Below are positions 58,330 to 64,000 of a stretch of 64,000 bases of DNA, in pieces. Source of the stretch: Ligustrum vulgare (taxonomy: Eukaryota > Streptophyta > Magnoliopsida > Lamiales > Oleaceae); contig OY743184.1 in NCBI GenBank assembly GCA_963555705.1, forward strand, positions 32,064,614-32,128,613. Reading direction: 5' to 3'. The notes beneath the pieces were generated by a model, which ran no database searches, had not been told where the DNA came from, and saw only the letters and a list, made by a program, of their open reading frames with translations. The translations under genes were made by a program, and so were the position numbers. Numbering within the stretch: the stretch's first letter is position 1; every line of letters starts with the position of its first letter.

Positions 58330-59778
58330 TTTATATATAATAAAAACATAGCCGTCACATAAATTCGTACATAGTTTCCCACCATTTTTACTTGTCATTT
58401 TAGGAAACTTTATAATTTTATTAATTATTTTAATAACTAAATTATGAAAGTTCAATTAATGCAAAATTAATTATAGATGACATGTCATAAATGATTTATT
58501 GAGTTGTAAAAAATAAAATATCTATAAAAAGATCAAATGGTATATTATTTCTATTATTTTGATAATTATTGTAATATTTTGAAACCAAAAAATATGCAAT
58601 ATAGGTGTCAAATTCAAGATCTTAACAAGAAGTTTAATACAAGCTAAAAAATGAGAGCAAATTCTAAATATATCATTTGTAAAATTGTCTCAAATAATAA
58701 AGACAAAAGTTTTACTTATACTTTTTACTTTTTCCAATAACCAATCTTTTTAATTTATCTCATTTAAGTCATAAATGATATCTATCATTTCTTACCTAAA
58801 TTAAATTTGACATAAATGATTAATTTCAAATCTTTTTTCTTATCAAATTAAAAGAAATAATAAATATCCGATCTTCCAAAATAAATCATTTTAGTTTCTA
58901 CAACTTTAGGTTTCGATAAACACTTTGGTAATTTTGAAATTAATTTTATAAATTTACTCATTTTTTTCATTTATCTATTTTTTTTATTTTTATAAATTTA
59001 AAATAACATCGATTTGTAAAATATATACTACAGACATTAACAATTAATTCATTGAATTCTATAGAAAATAAAAATATAAGGTTTTAGCAAAATTGTTCTA
59101 TTTTAAAATGAAATATGATCAATACATTTATTTAACATGCACAAATAATTTTTTTTTTTGTTGTGTAACATGATCATTTTTAATACTTTGTAAAAAATAA
59201 AATGTAACGTTGTATTGAAAACTAGTGAATAGGAGTATGTTTGATAGAGAGTATAGAAATAGTTTAAAATGTGTGATTGAAAGTGAAAGAAAAAATAAAA
59301 TAATTGTCAAATCAATCAATTAGGTGGTTGAAAATTGATTTTCTTTTTTAGAATGTGTGGTTAAAAAATAGTATGTGCAATTGTGAAAAATTGATTTTTA
59401 AATAACATGTGGTTGTGAATGAACATTAAAAAAAAATTATTTTTGAATAATCAATTCTATATGAAAAAAGAAACTAAGAAAACTAGAGAATGAACAATTA
59501 ACTGTTAAAAAAAAAACATGCAAGTCATAACTTTAATTTTTACTTTATTTTGATATTTTGATTGTATATTGAATACACAATTTATGCATTAAAGTAAGAA
59601 ATCTTATAGGGAAAAATGAAATTACAAATTATTCGCAATTTGTGTATGCAAGTTATTTTTTTAATTTAATTTAATTTTTTTCATTGTGTTATTTTTGTCG
59701 AGCTTTGTATTTTTACAACTTATTTAATAAATAATTTTCAATTATATATTCCGTACATCGCACGGGTGTGATTACTAG
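58330..59778 (+). mobile_element. Helitron segment ending at 59778
   Basis: Begins after the CTAG end of the previous one and ends with hairpin CCGTACATCGCACGGG (59751-59766), TGTGATTACTAG, then T. No coding capacity was seen. Confidence 0.55.
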
Positions 59779-60235
59779 TATTTATTATTTAAATAATTGT
59801 GCAAATATTATATGATATAATAATTTCTTGATCTTCAATGTTGTTCAATTATCGTATATTTGATGAGTTAAGATTAAACACATATTTATAGTTTATTGTG
59901 ATTTTTGAACGAAAATTGGGAAAAAGTTAAATATGTGATGCAAATGCAGAAATTATAATAAATATATATATATTCTTGAACAAGCATCAATATTTGTTTT
60001 CATAATATTACATCTAACATGATATATAATTAAAAAACTTCAGAATTTGCATTTATCATTTAATGAAGTTTTCGATAATTTAGATTATTTATGTTGTTTT
60101 TAAATTTAATAATTGTTGTAATAAAAAATTATTTTTGTATATTTTTTATTTGTGTTGATTATATGTAATCATTAAATTTTATGAAAGCTTATCTATATTG
60201 CGGATAGCAATTTCAGTTCATCGCACTGGTGAGAA
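59779..60235 (+). mobile_element. 3' part of the small Helitron family
   Basis: Homologous to 52670-52990 (AATTGTGCAAATATTATA, TTGATCTTCAATGTTGTTCA, ACATCTAACATGATATA) and continuing past the point where those copies are interrupted. It ends near the hairpin CAGTTCATCGCACTG. It is likely the right half of one of the copies opened at 52.1-53.1 kb. Confidence 0.6.
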
Positions 60236-61272
60236 TCTATACTTCTATACTATATATAAAAGTAGGATAATTTGACAGAATTTAATTCTTAAATTCTTTA
60301 TGTTTTAGTATTATAGTAAATAATTAATATGACATTATTGTTATTTGTATATTTTGGTTGTTATTGTTGTTGTTGTTGTTGTTATTATTATTGAATGAGT
60401 GCAATCAATATTTTTAGTTATCAATATTAAAATTTTTATTTAATTATTGATTTTTTATTTATTTGTTGTTCTTAATATTATAAATCGTATGTGTAGCCAT
60501 CAATAATTAAATTGTATTTTAATTATTAACTGTCAAATCATTTGTTATCTATAATATGATAAATCATGTTTTCTAAATATATATTATATATATTTTATTA
60601 AATATTTTAATAAATTGAGTCTTTGTTCAGCAACTATTTCGAGGTAAAATGTATGGTTAAAAAATGGATTGAAAAAATGTACTGCTTATAAATAATTTAT
60701 TGAAAAAATTATTGAACAAAGGTTAATATTGAAGAGTTAATGTTTTGATTTTTTTATTTAATTATATTAATAAAATGATTAATATTTTTTAATCATTCTT
60801 AATTTTATTTTAATAAATTTTTAAAGATAATAGGGTATAATTTTCGATTTATTTCATAATTTTCAACTTTACTCGATTGTCGTATCATGATAATCGCGAG
60901 ATTTTCAAAATTATTATTTTGACTACTTATTTTTGTAAATAAATTTTTATTGGTTATTCAAATATTTTGACAATTTCTTTTTCAATTATTGCGGTTGATA
61001 TTTTTGAATAAAAATGAAAAAATACGTTAAATACAAGAGGCAAATATAGAAGTTATGAAAAATATGCTAATACCTTTTACATGCATCATATTTCGTGCAC
61101 ATAATATTACATCAAATATAATATACCATTAAAAAACTACTAAATTTAGACTTTCATTGAAGTTATTAATAATTCATAAAAATTATTGAAATCAATAATA
61201 ATTATTTATTTAAATATATAAATTGACGTTTACTATTCAAAGAATTTTTTAATAATTTGAATTACTTATATT
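60236..61272 (+). mobile_element. Helitron 5' end and AT-rich body
   Basis: TCTATACTTCTATACTATAT after an A opens another Helitron-like leader (AAAGTAGGATAATTTGAC). A (TTG)n run lies at about 60358-60385. No 3' end was found before the CACTA terminus. No gene seen. Confidence 0.4.
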
Positions 61273-61299
61273 CACTAGTACAAAATAGCACAAAAAAAG

Positions 61300-61625
61300 G
61301 AGAATACACGTCGATTTTTCAAAAAATCGACGTGTAAAAAAGGACGGTAGCATTTTCGTTAAAAGGTTTTAGGAATACACGTCGGTTCTATCTAAGAACA
61401 GATGCTCGGCCAACTTTAGGCGTCGATTCGCCTTGATCCGACGCCTAAAGTAGGCGAACCGATGCCTAAAGTCGGGCTGGTCCGATTTTAGGTGTCAGTT
61501 CAGGGTGAACCGATGCGAGAAACCAAGGCGTTGGTTCGCCTTGAACCGACGCCTAAAGTCGGACTTTAGGCTTCAATTCTTAGATAGACTTTAGGAGTCA
61601 GTTCTTAAATAGAACCGACGCGTAT
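61300..61625 (+). repeat. CACTA subterminal repeats
   Basis: Repeated ACCGACGCCTAAAGTC/GACTTTAGGC-type motifs in both orientations, with GTCGATTT..AAATCGAC near the edge. Such arrays are the binding sites of the TNPA-type protein in known CACTA elements. Confidence 0.8.
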
Positions 61626-61651
61626 TCCATTTATATTTCTCCGCGAACATT

Positions 61652-61652
<1 letters not shown>

Positions 61653-61708
<56 letters not shown>

Positions 61709-61867
61709 TCCCTTTGGTCTCTCTTTCGTTACTCCACTACACCCTCCACCACGCCACCTACGTCGAGCCTCCACCCGCCCGCCGCCACCTCCACCTCCAC
61801 CGGCCACTTTGTCCTACATTGTAAGACACATTTCCTCATGTGTGTATATATGTGTGTATATGTATGC

Positions 61868-61933
<66 letters not shown>

Positions 61934-61935
61934 AA
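61653..61935 (+). promoter_or_regulatory. CACTA leader with (CT)n and (TA)n
   Basis: (CT)n at about 61655-61700 and a CACC/CCGCC-rich stretch to about 61805 resemble a plant 5' UTR; (TA)n follows at 61877-61930. The transposase leader intron probably extends from here to an AG before 62653. Confidence 0.5.
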
Positions 61936-62652
61936 CTTTGAATATGTATCTATCTTTGTGTATATATATATATATATATTTTAGGATAAATTTATTGACT
62001 AAATGTTAATGTTAATATGTATCTATATATTTGTTAGTATATATATATAAATTTGTTAATTACATGTTAATATGTATAAATGTGTTAGTTAAATGTTAAT
62101 ATATATAAATTTGGATGTTAAATTTATATTGTTGATTTTAAGTTAGTAGATAGATACATTGTAATATTTCAAGTATTGGAGTTATATTGAAATTATGAGA
62201 TATTAAGTTTATGAAATCTTAGCTTGACTTTTTAGGAATTGGGAATAGATTTTGGATTAAACTTGGAGTAGTTGATGATGTTAAAGTTTAATTGGAGTTA
62301 TATTTGAGTTTTGAATATGTCGAGGTTGAACATTTTGGTTTATTGTGGCATTTTTATTCTTCCTACAGGTTGGTTAAGTCCAATTTATAGGGGATGTTCT
62401 GCCGAATTTTTTGTAGGATTTTGTAAATAAAAAATGAGAATTATAATTTAAAGTGATTTTCACTAGTACAGAATTGACCGTACTAAATAAATAATTACAT
62501 AGAATATAATCATCCTAATAAAATTATGAAGTTTCCAATCGTATTTGATTTCAAATATTAATATATAGTTGGTTTAAGGTTGTATCATGAAAAATATTAA
62601 TTCAAAACTAATAATTTTTTATAATTATATCTTCACATATAGGTCATTAGAT

Positions 62653-64000
62653 ATGGATCGGGGTTGAATGTATAGCAGACGTAATAGACATGAATATGTA
62701 AAAGGTGTTGAAGAGTTTATGAAATGTGCGGATGAACACAAGAGAAAGAAAGGTGAAGCAATGATTTTGTGTCCTTGTTATGATTGTAAGAATTTGAGAA
62801 AGTTTCATAGTTTTGATCAAGTGAAGAGTCATTTGGGTAATATTGGTGAGAATGATGTGGAAAATGATGAGAATGATATGATAAAAGAAATGATGCGTGA
62901 TATACACGGGGAATACATTGAAAACCCTCATGTATTAGATAGCTTGTTCAATGAATCTGAGAAGCCTTTGTTTTCTGGCTGTAATAAATTCACTAAGTTG
63001 TCTTTTGTACTGAAATTGTATAACTTGAAAGCAAGCAATAGGAGTAGAGATAAGAGTTTCACGGTATTATTGGAACTGTTACTCGAGATTCTTCCGGAAG
63101 ATAACGAACTTCCTAGTTCAATCTACGAGGCAAAGAAATTGTTGTGCCCGATGGGTATGGAGATCGAGAGGATACATGCATGTCCAAATAATTGTATACT
63201 GTATCGAAATGATTACAAGGACTTGCGTCTATGTCCAAAGTGTGAGGCATCACAGTATAAGTTAAAGAACGTGATTGATAATTGTGGTGATAAGAAAAGC
63301 CCTCCGGTAAAGGTGTTATGGTATTTACCTGTAATACTAATATTTAAACATTTATTTGCCAATGCAAAGGATGCAAAGAACTTGCGGTGGCATGCCGACG
63401 GGAGAAAAGAAGATGGAAAATTAAGACACGTGGCCGATTCTCCTCAATGGAGGAACATTAATAGGCTGTTTTCTGAATTTGGGGGCAAAGATAAAAATCT
63501 TAGGCTGGGACTATGTACAGATGGGATGAACCCACACGGTAATATGAGTAGTCGATATAGCACTTGGCCAGTTCTTTTGACGATTTACAATCTTCCTCCT
63601 TGGTTATGTATGAAGCGCAAGTATATCATGTTATCTTTGTTAATATCAGGATCTAAACAACCGAGGAATAACAGAGATGTTTACCTAGCCCCACTAATTG
63701 AAGATTTAAGACTGTTGTGGGATGAAGGCGTGTCGGCGTTTGATGCACATACTCAGATGAATTTCACCTTACGTGCTATGATATTTTGCACCGTAAATGA
63801 TTTTCCAGCTTATGGTAACTTGTCGGGTTATACCAACAAAGGACCTAAAGCATGTCCCCTTTGTGAAGAAGACTCGATTGATCTTTGGTTGAAAGATTGC
63901 AAGAAAAATGTCTTTATGAATCATAGAAGATTTCTCCCTACTAACCACCCTTATCGCAAGAAGAAAAAGCCATTCAATGGAAAAATCGAGGCTCGAGCAG
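62653..64000 (+). CDS. CACTA transposase, TNP2 type (partial, premature TGA)
   Basis: From the ATG at 62653 (MDRG) the fifth codon is TGA (62665-62667), where the family has Trp; from the next codon, ATG (62668), the frame is open to the window edge, 444 codons. The N-terminal transposase-associated domain (MYSRRN...ILCPCYDCKN) is present. It is followed by Transposase_21 blocks: LPSSIYEAKKLLCPMG, HACPNNCILYRNDY, LCPKCEASQY, WHADGRKEDGKLRHVADSPQW, the catalytic-Asp region LGLCTDGMNPHGNMSSRYS, VYLAPLIEDLRLLWDEGV and ACPLCEED. It cuts and joins the element ends. Only the TGA damages the visible part; starting at 62668 would lose five residues, so activity is possible. The C-terminus is outside. 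Confidence 0.9.

Larger units (their letters stand above)
61273..64000 (+). mobile_element. CACTA (En/Spm) transposon, 5' part
   Basis: Starts CACTAGTACAAAATAGC, followed by an array of short inverted and direct subterminal motifs, a GC-rich leader and a TNP2-type transposase frame that runs off the window. This is the standard CACTA order. The right end, any TNP1/TNPA gene and the 3-bp target duplication lie outside. Confidence 0.85.

Noticed and set aside
62461..62480. Second CACTAGTACAGAATTG considered as the true CACTA left end
   Set aside because: The subterminal repeat array and leader lie between 61273 and 62460, as expected of one element starting at 61273. The inner copy may be a relic or a second terminus, but no array follows it.
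1..64000. CRISPR arrays, rRNA genes, operons
   Set aside because: The window is plant nuclear DNA. Tandem arrays here lack the regular repeat-spacer form, and no rRNA or intact tRNA gene was recognised.

Overview
The window is nuclear DNA of a flowering plant, most likely a eudicot. It holds an intron-containing GROWTH-REGULATING FACTOR gene with a miR396 site, a small DUF688-type gene, very AT-rich spacers, and plant transposons of nearly every class (Copia and Gypsy LTR elements, Helitrons, CACTA, Mutator-type, Tourist, Stowaway, a SINE). Only two ordinary host genes can be supported: the DUF688-like gene (759-1175, minus) and the GRF gene (30061-33119, minus, four coding exons, 585 aa). 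Almost everything else is mobile DNA, much of it nested.

Layout. 1-2.8 kb: DUF688 gene, a Tourist-type MITE, a hAT/ZMYM-like fragment. 2.84-7.88 kb: a complete but decayed Copia element on the minus strand with 5-bp target duplications. 8.3-15.5 kb: a decayed Gypsy-like coding fragment split by a 5.2-kb insertion with TGTAGCG/CGCTACA ends and GAAGG duplications (probably a solo LTR), which contains a minisatellite and a TTM3-like pseudogene. 15.6-18.6 kb: microsatellites, a Mutator transposase fragment, LTR-like debris. 18.64-26.80 kb: LTR element 1, with 1746-bp LTRs that look identical. 27-33.4 kb: spacer, a SINE, the GRF gene. 33.4-38.4 kb: MITEs and small Helitrons. 38.93-45.34 kb: LTR element 2, inserted in an RPA-like fragment. 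46.4-61.3 kb: Helitrons, including remnants of the Rep/helicase protein, several joined end to end. 61.27 kb to the right edge: the 5' part of a CACTA transposon with a long TNP2-type transposase frame.

The most striking content is a two-gene module found in both LTR element 1 (22.4-24.4 kb) and LTR element 2 (41.9-43.5 kb). It consists of (i) an ORF with a basic stretch followed by a CxxC-x4-C-x3-C knuckle, resembling the nucleic-acid-binding proteins of plant flexuous RNA viruses (Betaflexiviridae), and (ii) an intronless LONELY GUY (LOG) gene for cytokinin activation, followed by a three-fold repeat. Each ORF is preceded by a TTTAAATA motif. Neither carrier encodes gag or pol. The carriers belong to different LTR families, yet in both the module lies antisense to the element. 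In element 1 both ORFs are open and the LOG keeps its catalytic residues; in element 2 both are broken. This could be a host hormone gene travelling with a virus-derived gene inside non-autonomous retrotransposons, or the trace of an unknown virus that carried a LOG gene.
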